Under the pieces are notes generated by a model. The model was not told the DNA's origin, did no database searches, and was given only the letters and a program-made list of their open reading frames with translations. From NCBI GenBank assembly GCA_005809105.1, contig SYLI01000012.1, positions 1-34,411 on the forward strand: a DNA stretch of 34,411 nucleotides, given 5' to 3'. The DNA comes from Verrucomicrobiales bacterium. GTDB lineage: Bacteria > Verrucomicrobiota > Verrucomicrobiia > Limisphaerales > UBA1100. Below, piece by piece: positions 7,816-16,172 of the stretch. The first letter of the stretch is position 1; the number at the start of each line of letters is the position of its first letter. A program made the position numbers and the translations under genes.

Positions 7816-9591
7816 ATGACAGGCACGACAACAACGAGCTCACGCCCATCGGGTTTTCGGCTGGGCGTTGCCTTGCTTTCCGGCATCGGGATCATCGTGC
7901 TGGGTTGGATGCTGCCGGTGTATCAGGGCATGCTGCACCCGGCGGTGGTGGAACGCGCCGGGGCCGGCTCGCAAAGCGCAGGCGCATTCGGCCTTGAACT
8001 GGCAACCAAAAGCTTCCAGCCCAACCCGCAGGCAGCGCGCATTGTGTTGCTGGCGGCGCAATCCGCGCCGGGCGCCGCGCCCGAGGCGGCGGCGAAACTT
8101 AAAGCCGCGCTGGCCGGCACGACGGATCGCGACGCGGGCATCAACTATTTCCTGGCGGGGAAAAACCGGCAGGCGTTTCAGGCCCAACTGCCCGTAGGGC
8201 AGCCCGGCGGCATCGCCAGCGAAGCGGCCCGCATCCTTGAATTGAGCGAGCTGGCAGAGCTGCGCGAGCTGGAGCCGGCCATCATGCTCACGGCATGGCT
8301 GCATTCGCAGAACCTCATCACCGACACGCTCTCGCGCGAGATTCTCAACCACGGCCAGTCCGGCAACATCGCCACGCTGCGGCGCGGTTTCATGGCCGTC
8401 AGCACTCTGGCCGACCAGCTCGACGTGCACCAGCTCATGGCGGTGCTCGACCTCATGCCCGACGTGCGCACGCTCTCGGAGTACTCGCACATCGCGCTCG
8501 TGCAGACGATGTTGCCGCCCTTTGCAAGTCTGGGCAACCACGACAAGGATTTGTTCAAGGACGAGCTGCCCGCGGGCCCGATGCGCGAAATGTTCGACAA
8601 GTTTGACGCGGACAAGAACGGCAAGCTCGACGTGCAGGAATGGCTCTTGCAGGCGCGGATGCCGCTGTCGTACACCGACTTTCCTGCGGGTTACACGGCG
8701 ATGCTTTGGTTGGGCACGCCGGAGGGCGCGCGTCAGGTGGTGCAATACCTTCTCAACCACGGCAGACAGGGCGACGAGTTCCTGTACTGGGCCATCGGCC
8801 AGGGCAGGGGCGCGGTGGAATTTGTCGTGCGGCACGGCGGGGCACTGGGCCAGCGCCGTGGCTCTGGCTTGGATGCGCTGGCGGTGGTGGGGTTCCGCAA
8901 CCCCGGCATGGCGATGGTGCTGCGCTACGTGCTCTTTGGTCTTGGCGCCCTGCTGTTGGTGTGGGTTTGGAACCGCCTCTGGCCGCTGGCCGCTCGTGGC
9001 ACGGGGGATTTGCCCGGCTACTTGTGGAACCGGCGCGCGCTGGCGGTGGCGGGGGCGCTGGTGCTGGCGATGATCAGCGAGCCCATGTTCTTTCAGACGG
9101 CGCAATCCTCCGAATACGACGTCGCCATCAAGCTTCCTCTTGCCGCAGCGGCTGCCGACGCAGCCAAAGCGTCCCCAGTGAACGTCAAAGACAAACGCAA
9201 CGCACCTATGACCGGAAACATCGCCACCTCGGACATGTGGAGAAACGTCGTGATGACGCTTCTTTTCGCCGCCATCCAAATCTGGGTTTACCTGACCTGC
9301 GTGCAAAAGATCCGCCAGATCGAGGAGGATTCGGCGGAGCCGCGCCTCAAGCTCCGGTTGCTGGACAATGAAGACAACTTTTTTGACATGGGCCTGTACA
9401 TCGGCATCGGCGGCACGGCGCTCGGTCTGGCGTTGATCATGCTCGAGGTCTTCCAGAAACCCGTGGCGGCGTACGCCTCCAACATCTTTGGGATCATGTG
9501 CGTGGCGGCTGTGAAAATCTGGCACGTCCGCCAGGCCAAGAAACGCCTTATCATCCAGGTTCGCAAGGCCGAGGGCGTTGCCGCCCTCTAG
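7816..9591 (+). CDS. Six-helix membrane protein with EF-hand loop and ExbB/TolQ/MotA-like C-terminal hairpin
   Basis: 591 residues from the ATG at 7816; an in-frame GTG at 7738 would add 26 residues. Predicted helices lie at about 16-36, 366-388, 408-424, 477-496, 523-546 and 552-569. Basic residues put both ends in the cytoplasm and residues 37-365 in the periplasm. The periplasmic part is helical and Ala/Leu-rich, and carries one complete EF-hand loop, DADKNGKLDVQE (264-275), with Asp264, Asp266, Asn268, Asp272 and Glu275 at the usual calcium positions. The last three helices have the order and orientation of ExbB/TolQ/MotA. The fifth contains GIGGTALG (530-537), close to the GLxGTVxG motif of those proton channels. 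The cytoplasmic loop between helices four and five is short, about 26 residues. The stator relationship is my inference; the family is unnamed to me. The next gene starts 13 bases downstream. Confidence 0.8.
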   Translation: MTGTTTTSSRPSGFRLGVALLSGIGIIVLGWMLPVYQGMLHPAVVERAGAGSQSAGAFGLELATKSFQPNPQAARIVLLAAQSAPGAAPEAAAKLKAALAGTTDRDAGINYFLAGKNRQAFQAQLPVGQPGGIASEAARILELSELAELRELEPAIMLTAWLHSQNLITDTLSREILNHGQSGNIATLRRGFMAVSTLADQLDVHQLMAVLDLMPDVRTLSEYSHIALVQTMLPPFASLGNHDKDLFKDELPAGPMREMFDKFDADKNGKLDVQEWLLQARMPLSYTDFPAGYTAMLWLGTPEGARQVVQYLLNHGRQGDEFLYWAIGQGRGAVEFVVRHGGALGQRRGSGLDALAVVGFRNPGMAMVLRYVLFGLGALLLVWVWNRLWPLAARGTGDLPGYLWNRRALAVAGALVLAMISEPMFFQTAQSSEYDVAIKLPLAAAAADAAKASPVNVKDKRNAPMTGNIATSDMWRNVVMTLLFAAIQIWVYLTCVQKIRQIEEDSAEPRLKLRLLDNEDNFFDMGLYIGIGGTALGLALIMLEVFQKPVAAYASNIFGIMCVAAVKIWHVRQAKKRLIIQVRKAEGVAAL

Positions 9592-9604
9592 GAAGAGGAT
9601 CTCC

Positions 9605-11365
9605 ATGAACAAGACGCTGTTGCTGATGCTGATCGACTTCCTGCTGCTCCACATCATCCACGACTCGCCGTGGACGAAGGTGGACGCGCGCGACGCGCGC
9701 GCCGGGGCCGGCACCCAAACCTACGCGCAACACGCGGACGAGCTACAGTTCGTGCGGCTGCGCCTGCGCGAGGAGCAGAAGGATCGCGCCGTCGCGCAGC
9801 AGCAGTTGGCGTTCAATCGCGCCGGCGATGCCGATCGCCAGAAGAAATTCGCCGATTTGCAGAGGAAGCTATTGGACGCCCAGGAGAGCACCAGCATCGC
9901 CAGCGAAGCGCAGAAGGAACTGGATCGGCAGCGCCTCGTGGCGCTCAAGGACGCCAACGATCGGCGCGAGCTGCTCGAAACCAAGGTGCGGGAGATTATC
10001 GAGGGCCAGAAGCACCTCTCCAGCATGACCAACGAAGTGCGCCTGTTGACCGAGCGCACCACCAAGCTGGAGGGTGACAACCGTGTGTTGGTGGCCGACC
10101 GGTCCCGTTTTGAGGCCGACAACAACCGCCTCAAGGGTGACAATGCGAAACTCACCGACGCCCACGAGAAAGCCCAAAACCAGATTGGCGACCTCAGGGT
10201 GAACCTGACGGCAGCCAACACCAAGCTGTCCAATGCGCAGACTCAAGCCGATGGTTTGGACAAGGCCAACCGAACCCTGACCGGCCAGTTGGCTCAAACG
10301 CAGCAGGAACGCGCGCAGTTCAAGGCCCAAGCCGATGGGCTGGGGAAGCAACTGACGGACGAGAAGCAAACCTCGACGCGCCTGCAGGGGGATCTCACCA
10401 AGTCTCAGACCGAATTGGCGACGGAGAGCGCCCGGCGGGCGGGCGCCGAGGCGAACTTTGTGCGCGAAGCCAAGGTCAACGACAGTCTGCGCACCGAGAT
10501 CAAGAAGACACTCGATTCGAGCATCGAGACCGGCAATTCCAATCTGGAAATCACGCGCGCGGCGCGGCAGAAGTTGGAAGACCTGGCCAAGGCACAGCCC
10601 ATCAGCCCCAACCGCCTGTTCACGGAGTTCCTGCCCAGCCGGGTGAAGCTCTCGATGCAGCTTAATCGCACGCAGCCCGCCGTGGCCTTCATCGGAAACA
10701 AGCCCGTGTCACTTCCCAAGGAGGCCCAAGGACAGTCGGAGCCCGTCCTCATTGAAGGCAGCCAGTACCTCTACGCGCTCATCCATGTCAGCGACTCGCC
10801 CTTCCAATTTGGAAATGGCGTGGCGGGATGGGAAAAGGCCAGCGGCACCTTCGTGGGGAAATCCCCCCAGCAACAGGTGCCGGTGCATTGGCTGGGCTTC
10901 CTAAAGCAGGATCCCCGCGTGATCTCCGTGCCGCTGCACAAGGGGGCGAAGACGGTGCTGGGGGTGGACAAACCCTACACACTGGCCAAGGAGCCCGAGA
11001 AATATGCCGAGGCGCTGATCGTCCACGAGGGGCGCGACTATGGCGTGGTGGAGTTCAAAGTGGAGCCGGGTAAGCCCAACTACGTGCGGATGGACAAGCC
11101 CTTCCTTGGCGGGCTTTTCAGCCGCAAGTTCAACCCCTCCGAGGGCGACATCGTGCTGAGCCGCGCGGGCGAACTGATCGGCATCATGGTCAACGACAAG
11201 TATTGCCTCGTGCTGCGCGAGGGTGATCTGGACAATCTCAAGAACGGCTACGCGGACTTTGTTGTCTTTAACGACAAGGCATCGGTGGGCGCGATCGGCG
11301 GCAAGGGCGGCAAGCTGGAGGCTTTCTCGCAAGCCATCCAGAGCAAACCCGGCGACTTGCGCTAG
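9605..11365 (+). CDS. N-anchored long coiled-coil protein with degenerate trypsin-like end domain
   Basis: 586 residues. The ATG at 9605 has AGAGGA five bases upstream and starts the membrane helix directly. The single helix (about 4-18) contains an acidic residue, Asp11, in LLMLIDFLLLHII. That is the arrangement of the ion-conducting Asp in ExbD, TolR and MotB. Residues 45 to about 330 are highly charged with heptad-like Leu/Ala spacing, a coiled coil some 40 nm long if continuous. Residues 340-560 form a beta-rich domain with a segment SEGDIVLSRAGELIGIMVN (512-530). It resembles the GDSGGPxxxxxGxLxGI region of trypsin-like proteases, with Ile516 where the catalytic Ser would be, so it is probably inactive. 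It is co-transcribed with the six-helix protein. The exact partner or cargo is unknown. Confidence 0.8.
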   Translation: MNKTLLLMLIDFLLLHIIHDSPWTKVDARDARAGAGTQTYAQHADELQFVRLRLREEQKDRAVAQQQLAFNRAGDADRQKKFADLQRKLLDAQESTSIASEAQKELDRQRLVALKDANDRRELLETKVREIIEGQKHLSSMTNEVRLLTERTTKLEGDNRVLVADRSRFEADNNRLKGDNAKLTDAHEKAQNQIGDLRVNLTAANTKLSNAQTQADGLDKANRTLTGQLAQTQQERAQFKAQADGLGKQLTDEKQTSTRLQGDLTKSQTELATESARRAGAEANFVREAKVNDSLRTEIKKTLDSSIETGNSNLEITRAARQKLEDLAKAQPISPNRLFTEFLPSRVKLSMQLNRTQPAVAFIGNKPVSLPKEAQGQSEPVLIEGSQYLYALIHVSDSPFQFGNGVAGWEKASGTFVGKSPQQQVPVHWLGFLKQDPRVISVPLHKGAKTVLGVDKPYTLAKEPEKYAEALIVHEGRDYGVVEFKVEPGKPNYVRMDKPFLGGLFSRKFNPSEGDIVLSRAGELIGIMVNDKYCLVLREGDLDNLKNGYADFVVFNDKASVGAIGGKGGKLEAFSQAIQSKPGDLR

Positions 11366-11396
11366 GGGCGCGCCCAGAGACGCGGGGCTGCGGGGC

Positions 11397-11424
11397 TTGA
11401 CGAGAGGGGCGCCGGGTCTAGTAT
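11397..11424 (+). promoter_or_regulatory. Sigma70-type promoter upstream of PSD1 module A
   Basis: TTGACG (11397-11402) and TAGTAT (11419-11424) are separated by 16 bases, and both are good matches to consensus. The ATG at 11440 follows 15 bases after the -10, giving a leader of only about 8-9 bases and no Shine-Dalgarno sequence. It lies in the 74-base gap after the coiled-coil gene, which makes the PSD1/DUF1501 pair a separate transcription unit. Confidence 0.5.
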
Positions 11425-11439
11425 CCCATCATTCCCGCC

Positions 11440-14400
11440 ATGAGCAGACTAAAAGGACTCTTCGGCCTTGGGATGCTGGCCGCGCTGAGCGCGGGGGCGG
11501 TGGATTTCCAGAAAGACGTGCGGCCTGTTCTCAAGGCCCGGTGTTTCGCGTGCCACGGTGCCTTGAAACAAAAGGCGGGACTGCGCCTGGACACCGTGGC
11601 GGCCATGCGCCGCGGCGGCGAATCGGGCCCGGCGGTGGAACCCGGCAGCCCCGACAAGAGCCGGCTGTTAAAGCGCGCCACGGCCGCCGCACTTGGGGAT
11701 CGCATGCCGCCCGAGGGCGAGCCCTTGCAACCGCGCGAGATTGAGGCGCTGCGAGAGTGGATTGCCTTGGGCGCGTCCGCCCCGAAGGAGGATGTGGCCG
11801 AAGTGGACCCCAAAGCCCACTGGGCCTTCCAGGCGCCCATCCGCGCAAAGAACGCTTCTGCCGGGAAGGGCAACCTGATTGACACGCTGCTTGCCCTGGA
11901 GCATCAGCAGCGCGGCATCCGCCCCTCCCCTCCGGAGGACAAGTCGTTGCTCCTGCGCCGCGTGTACCTGGACCTCATCGGCCTGCCTCCCACGCTTGAC
12001 GAACTGCGCGCCTTTCGAGCGGACACTGCGCCCGACGCATACGAGAAGGTGGTGGATCGCCTTCTGGCCAGTCCCCACTACGGCGAGCGCTGGGGCCGGC
12101 ACTGGATGGACATCTGGCGCTACACCGACTGGTACGGACTGGGGGCGCAACTGCGCCACTCGCAGAAGCACATCTGGCACTGGCGCGACTGGATCCTGGA
12201 ATCGCTCAACACCGACAAGGGCTACGACCTCATGATCCGGCAGATGCTCTGCGCCGATGAACTCTGGCCAACCGACCGCGAGGCGCTTGCCGCCACGGGT
12301 TTTCTGGCGCGCAACTACTACCTCTTTAACCGCACCACGTGGCTTGATGACACCATTGAGCACACCGCCAAGGCTTTCCTCGGCCTCACCTTCCAATGCG
12401 CCAAATGCCACGACCACAAGTTTGACCCCATCAGCCATCAGGACTACTACAAGATGAGGGCGTTCTTCGAGCCCTATCAGGTGCGGCTGGACGCCTTGCC
12501 CGGACAGGCCGACCTGGAGAAGGATGGACTGCCGCGGGTGTTTGACGCCCATCCGGAGGCCCTCACCCACCTGCATCGCCGAGGCAACGACCGCGATCCT
12601 GATACCAACCGCCTCATCGCGCCGGGCGTCCCTGATGTCCTCGCCTTCCGCCCCATCGTCGTCCAATCCGTCGCGCTCCCGCTGGATTCCCATTCGCCTT
12701 CGGTTCAATCCTTCGTGCTGGAAGACCAGCTGCGCGCCGCCAGTGGGGCCGTGCAGGCTGCCGAGGCTGCGGTTGAAAGCGCTCGCCGCCACCTTGCATC
12801 CACTGCAAACGCAACCCAACCCGCGCCAGTGACGAGCGCCGCCGCGACCAACTTTGTAAAGTTTGATTTTGATCGGCTGCCCGGCCTCGACTGGGAAGTG
12901 GGGCCGGGTGAGTGGATATTTGCGGATGGGCGATACACTCAATCCAAAGTGGGCGCGGCCGAACGAGCTCGATTACGCACCCGCCAGCCTCACCCGGCGG
13001 ATTTTGAGGCGATCTTCAAGTTCAAGATCACCGGCGGGATGATGTGGAAATCCGTCGGCCTCTGCTTCGATGTCGCCGCAGGCCGTGAGAAGCTCGTTTA
13101 CTTAAGCGCGTACGAAGGCGGATCCAAACTGCAACTAAGCTACGACACCGGCACAGGCCACACCTATCCGCCCGGGGCCATGCAGAACCGACCGGTGAAG
13201 CTCAATGAGAGCTACGAGCTCTCCGTGCGCGTGCGTGGGGCACTCGTCAATGTGGCGGTGGACGGCAAGCATGCGCTGGCCTATCGGCTGCCCGCGAAGC
13301 GCGAGCCAGGAGTTCTGGACCTCATCACCTTCGATGCCGCCGCCCAGTTCCAATCCATCGAAATCCGCCCCTTGCCGGCAGCCACCCTGCTCGCGGAAGC
13401 CGGCTCGTCCCCGGCCGAGTCCGATCCGGCTTTAGCCCGGCTCGCCCTGACTGCTGCGGAGAAGGCGTTGAGTGCCGCGCAACTGCGCCTGCCGATGTTG
13501 CGCACCGCACACGCTGCCGACCGCGCGCGCGCGGCGCAGGAACCCGGAACGGCCCCGGTGGCCGACCTGGTGCGTGCGGCGGCGCTGGCAGCTCGCCGCG
13601 CCGAGTTGGCCACGGCTGCCGAAGCGGCCGCCCGTGCAGAATTAAAACACGCCAGTGCGGACGCCAAATCCAAGCCCGCTGCCGAGAAGGAATGGAAGGC
13701 GGCGCAGGCCAAATGGGCTGCCGCGCAGAAAGCCGTGGACTCGCCGGGAGACCAATACCCTTCGTTGAGTGCGTCTTCTAAAGCCGCCGAAGGCCCCGAG
13801 GAAAGCGAGGCCAGCCGGAACAAGCCCTACCCCAGGCACAGCACCGGGCGGCGCAGCGCCCTGGCGCAGTGGGTGGCGCACCGGGACAACCCGCTCACGG
13901 CGCGCGTGGCCGTGAACCACGTCTGGCTGCGGCATTTTGGCCAGCCGCTGGTGGAATCGGTGACCGACTTCGGGCGGCGCGCGCCGGCCCCGCCGCTGCA
14001 ATCGCTGCTCGACACCCTCGCGGTGGACTTCATGGAAGGCGGCTGGAAAATGAAGCCGCTGCACCGGCTGATGGTGACGAGCCAGGCGTATCGGCGGAGC
14101 GGCGCGTCTGCGGCCGCGCCGGCCGGCGCGGTGGATCCGGACAATCGCTTCTTCGGCCGGCGCCATGCCACGCGCATGGAATCGGACCTCATCCGTGATG
14201 GCCTGCTGCATCTGGCCGGGGTGTTAAACCCCAAGCTGGGAGGGCCCACGATGAGCCCCAAGGGCGCCGACACGTCGAACCGGCGCAGCCTGTACTTCAC
14301 CCATTCGCGCGATGACGTGCATCCGTTTCTGGATATGTTTGATCATGTGAACCAGCTGGATTGCTACCGGCGCTTTGAGAGCGTCGTGCCGCAGCAGGCG

Positions 14401-14676
14401 TTGGCGCTGACCAACAGTGAGCTGGCGATGACGATGGCGAGGACGGCCGCCGCGCGGCTGGAACGCTCCGGCCCGGAGGGCGACTTTGCCGCGCGTGCCT
14501 TCGAGGCGGTCCTCTGCCGCGAGCCGTCCCCGGCCGAGCGGGCCGCCTGCGAAACGATGCTCTCGGAGACGATCGCCCTGTTGCAACGGCTCAAGCACCC
14601 CGAACCAGCGCGGCGCGCGCGCGAAAACCTGGTCCACGCGCTGTTTAATCACAACGACTTTATCACCGTCCGATGA
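11440..14676 (+). CDS. PSD1 module A: PSCyt1-DUF1549-DUF1553 cytochrome protein with concanavalin-like insert
   Basis: 1078 residues, exported (signal peptide about 1-21, ending SAGA). The PSCyt1 cytochrome c domain starts at [11 protein letters not shown] and has CFACH (Cys35, Cys38, His39) and RMPPEGEP as the likely Met-ligand region. DUF1549 spans about 147-350, with [29 protein letters not shown] and a second heme-type site [11 protein letters not shown] (Cys320, Cys323, His324). Residues about 471-655 form an inserted beta-sandwich ([18 protein letters not shown] onward) that looks like a LamG/DUF1080-type domain. An Ala-rich helical stretch follows to about 780. DUF1553 runs from about 803 ([18 protein letters not shown]) to the end. 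The predicted role is periplasmic electron transfer or oxidation linked to its DUF1501 partner, with which it overlaps by four bases (ATGA). The substrate is unknown. Confidence 0.92.
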   Translation: MSRLKGLFGLGMLAALSAGAVDFQKDVRPVLKARCFACHGALKQKAGLRLDTVAAMRRGGESGPAVEPGSPDKSRLLKRATAAALGDRMPPEGEPLQPREIEALREWIALGASAPKEDVAEVDPKAHWAFQAPIRAKNASAGKGNLIDTLLALEHQQRGIRPSPPEDKSLLLRRVYLDLIGLPPTLDELRAFRADTAPDAYEKVVDRLLASPHYGERWGRHWMDIWRYTDWYGLGAQLRHSQKHIWHWRDWILESLNTDKGYDLMIRQMLCADELWPTDREALAATGFLARNYYLFNRTTWLDDTIEHTAKAFLGLTFQCAKCHDHKFDPISHQDYYKMRAFFEPYQVRLDALPGQADLEKDGLPRVFDAHPEALTHLHRRGNDRDPDTNRLIAPGVPDVLAFRPIVVQSVALPLDSHSPSVQSFVLEDQLRAASGAVQAAEAAVESARRHLASTANATQPAPVTSAAATNFVKFDFDRLPGLDWEVGPGEWIFADGRYTQSKVGAAERARLRTRQPHPADFEAIFKFKITGGMMWKSVGLCFDVAAGREKLVYLSAYEGGSKLQLSYDTGTGHTYPPGAMQNRPVKLNESYELSVRVRGALVNVAVDGKHALAYRLPAKREPGVLDLITFDAAAQFQSIEIRPLPAATLLAEAGSSPAESDPALARLALTAAEKALSAAQLRLPMLRTAHAADRARAAQEPGTAPVADLVRAAALAARRAELATAAEAAARAELKHASADAKSKPAAEKEWKAAQAKWAAAQKAVDSPGDQYPSLSASSKAAEGPEESEASRNKPYPRHSTGRRSALAQWVAHRDNPLTARVAVNHVWLRHFGQPLVESVTDFGRRAPAPPLQSLLDTLAVDFMEGGWKMKPLHRLMVTSQAYRRSGASAAAPAGAVDPDNRFFGRRHATRMESDLIRDGLLHLAGVLNPKLGGPTMSPKGADTSNRRSLYFTHSRDDVHPFLDMFDHVNQLDCYRRFESVVPQQALALTNSELAMTMARTAAARLERSGPEGDFAARAFEAVLCREPSPAERAACETMLSETIALLQRLKHPEPARRARENLVHALFNHNDFITVR

Positions 14677-16121
14677 GCCATCCATTCATGCCCGGCGACT
14701 GCGCCAGCCGCCGCCATTTCCTGGCCCGCACAGGCTGGGGCTTCGGGTCGTTCGCGCTGGCGGCGATGCAGGCACGCGAGGCACGCGCCGAGACGTGGGC
14801 GCCGCCGGATGGCCGGCCGCATCACGCCGGGAAGGCCCGGAGCGTCATCTGGATTTTTCTGCGCGGAGGGCTGAGCCATCTGGAGAGTTTCGACCCCAAG
14901 CCGGCGTTAAACCAGTATGCAGGAAAGACCTTTGCCAGCACCCCCTTCAAGGGCATCAACGACCCTGAGCGGCGCAAGCGTGTGCGGGTTGTGGTGGTGA
15001 ATGACGCCAACGGGCAACAGCGCGAGGTGGTCTATCCGCTGCAGGTCGGGTTCAAACGATACGGGCAGAGCGGCATCGAGGTCAGCGACTGGTTCCCGCA
15101 CTTGGGCGCCTGTGTGGATGATCTGGCGATCGTGCGATCGATGTGGACGACCGACGATAACCACGGCGCGCAGGTTCAGTTCCACTCGGGCCGCCACATG
15201 CTTGACCCTCGCGTGCCGACCATCGGCGCATGGATCACCTACGGCTTGGGAACGCTCAACGAAAACCTGCCGCAATTTATCCTGATGGGCCCGCGGTTCT
15301 TCGACGTGCGCGACGGGCACTATCTGGGCCCGGCCTTCGACTCGGTGCCGCTCAAGGTGAACCCGGCCAACCCGCTGCCCTTTGGCAAGCCGCAGCGGGA
15401 TCTGTCACGCGAGGAGCAGGCCCTGGAGTTCTCGCTGATCAAACAGCTCAACGAGCTGACGGCTCTGCGCCATCCTGATGACGCCACGCTGCGCGCGCGC
15501 ATCAAGTCCTACGAGCTGGCATTTCGCATGCAGCAATCGGTGCCCGATGTGGTGAATCTGAATCAGGAATCGGCGTCCACGCGCGCCCTGTACGGGCTGG
15601 ACGAGCCGGTGACGCAGCCGATGGGCACCCAGCTTCTGGGCGCGCGGCGGCTGGTGGAGCGTGGCGTGCGCTTCATCCAGATCATGCATGGCGACGGTGC
15701 GGCGGGGGCGTGGGATGCCCACTCGGGCTTGAAGGCCAACCACTCCAGGCTGGCGGCGCAGGTGGACAAGCCCGTGGCCGGTTTGTTGCGCGACCTCAAG
15801 TCGCGGGGCATGCTTGAGCAGACCCTCGTGGTGTTTGCCACCGAATTTGGGCGCACGCCCGGCTCGCAGAGCGGCGATGGGCGAGACCACCACCCTTATG
15901 GGTTTTCCGTGTGGATGGCCGGCGGTGGTGTCCGCGGCGGCGTGGCGCATGGCACCACCGATGAACTGGGGTTTCATGCGGACGAGCACGCGCATTACGT
16001 GACCGATGTTCACGCCACCATGATGCACCTCTTGGGGCTGGACGCGCGCAAGCTGGAGGTGCCGGGGCAGAAGCGGCTGGAAAGCGACTTTGGCCGCGTG
16101 ATTTCGCAGGTGCTCGCCTAA
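14673..16121 (+). CDS. DUF1501 protein, Tat-exported (module A)
   Basis: 482 residues. The twin-arginine signal [20 protein letters not shown] (about 12-31) indicates folded export. The mature protein has the DUF1501 (PF07394) hallmarks: [21 protein letters not shown] near the start, [20 protein letters not shown] in the middle, [15 protein letters not shown], and an alkaline-phosphatase-like end with [22 protein letters not shown] and [13 protein letters not shown]. The family belongs to the alkaline phosphatase/sulfatase fold superfamily, but its enzymatic activity is not established. The start codon lies inside the last codons of the PSD1 gene, so the two are translationally coupled. It is convergent with module B, with 51 bases between stops. 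Confidence 0.92.
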   Translation: MSHPFMPGDCASRRHFLARTGWGFGSFALAAMQAREARAETWAPPDGRPHHAGKARSVIWIFLRGGLSHLESFDPKPALNQYAGKTFASTPFKGINDPERRKRVRVVVVNDANGQQREVVYPLQVGFKRYGQSGIEVSDWFPHLGACVDDLAIVRSMWTTDDNHGAQVQFHSGRHMLDPRVPTIGAWITYGLGTLNENLPQFILMGPRFFDVRDGHYLGPAFDSVPLKVNPANPLPFGKPQRDLSREEQALEFSLIKQLNELTALRHPDDATLRARIKSYELAFRMQQSVPDVVNLNQESASTRALYGLDEPVTQPMGTQLLGARRLVERGVRFIQIMHGDGAAGAWDAHSGLKANHSRLAAQVDKPVAGLLRDLKSRGMLEQTLVVFATEFGRTPGSQSGDGRDHHPYGFSVWMAGGGVRGGVAHGTTDELGFHADEHAHYVTDVHATMMHLLGLDARKLEVPGQKRLESDFGRVISQVLA

Positions 16122-16172
16122 CCGGGCTTTGTTTTCAGGGAGCGGACCCCGCTGCCTGCCCCGTCTGCAAAC

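Noticed and set aside
7840-9714. A 624-codon minus-strand frame opposite the six-helix protein
   Set aside because: Antisense shadow; low-complexity His/Arg/Gln-rich translation and no recognisable domain.
16122-16172. Terminator between convergent modules A and B
   Set aside because: Short GC-rich inverted repeats (AGCGG/CCGCT, CTGCCC/GGGCAG) exist, but neither is followed by a T-run on either strand.
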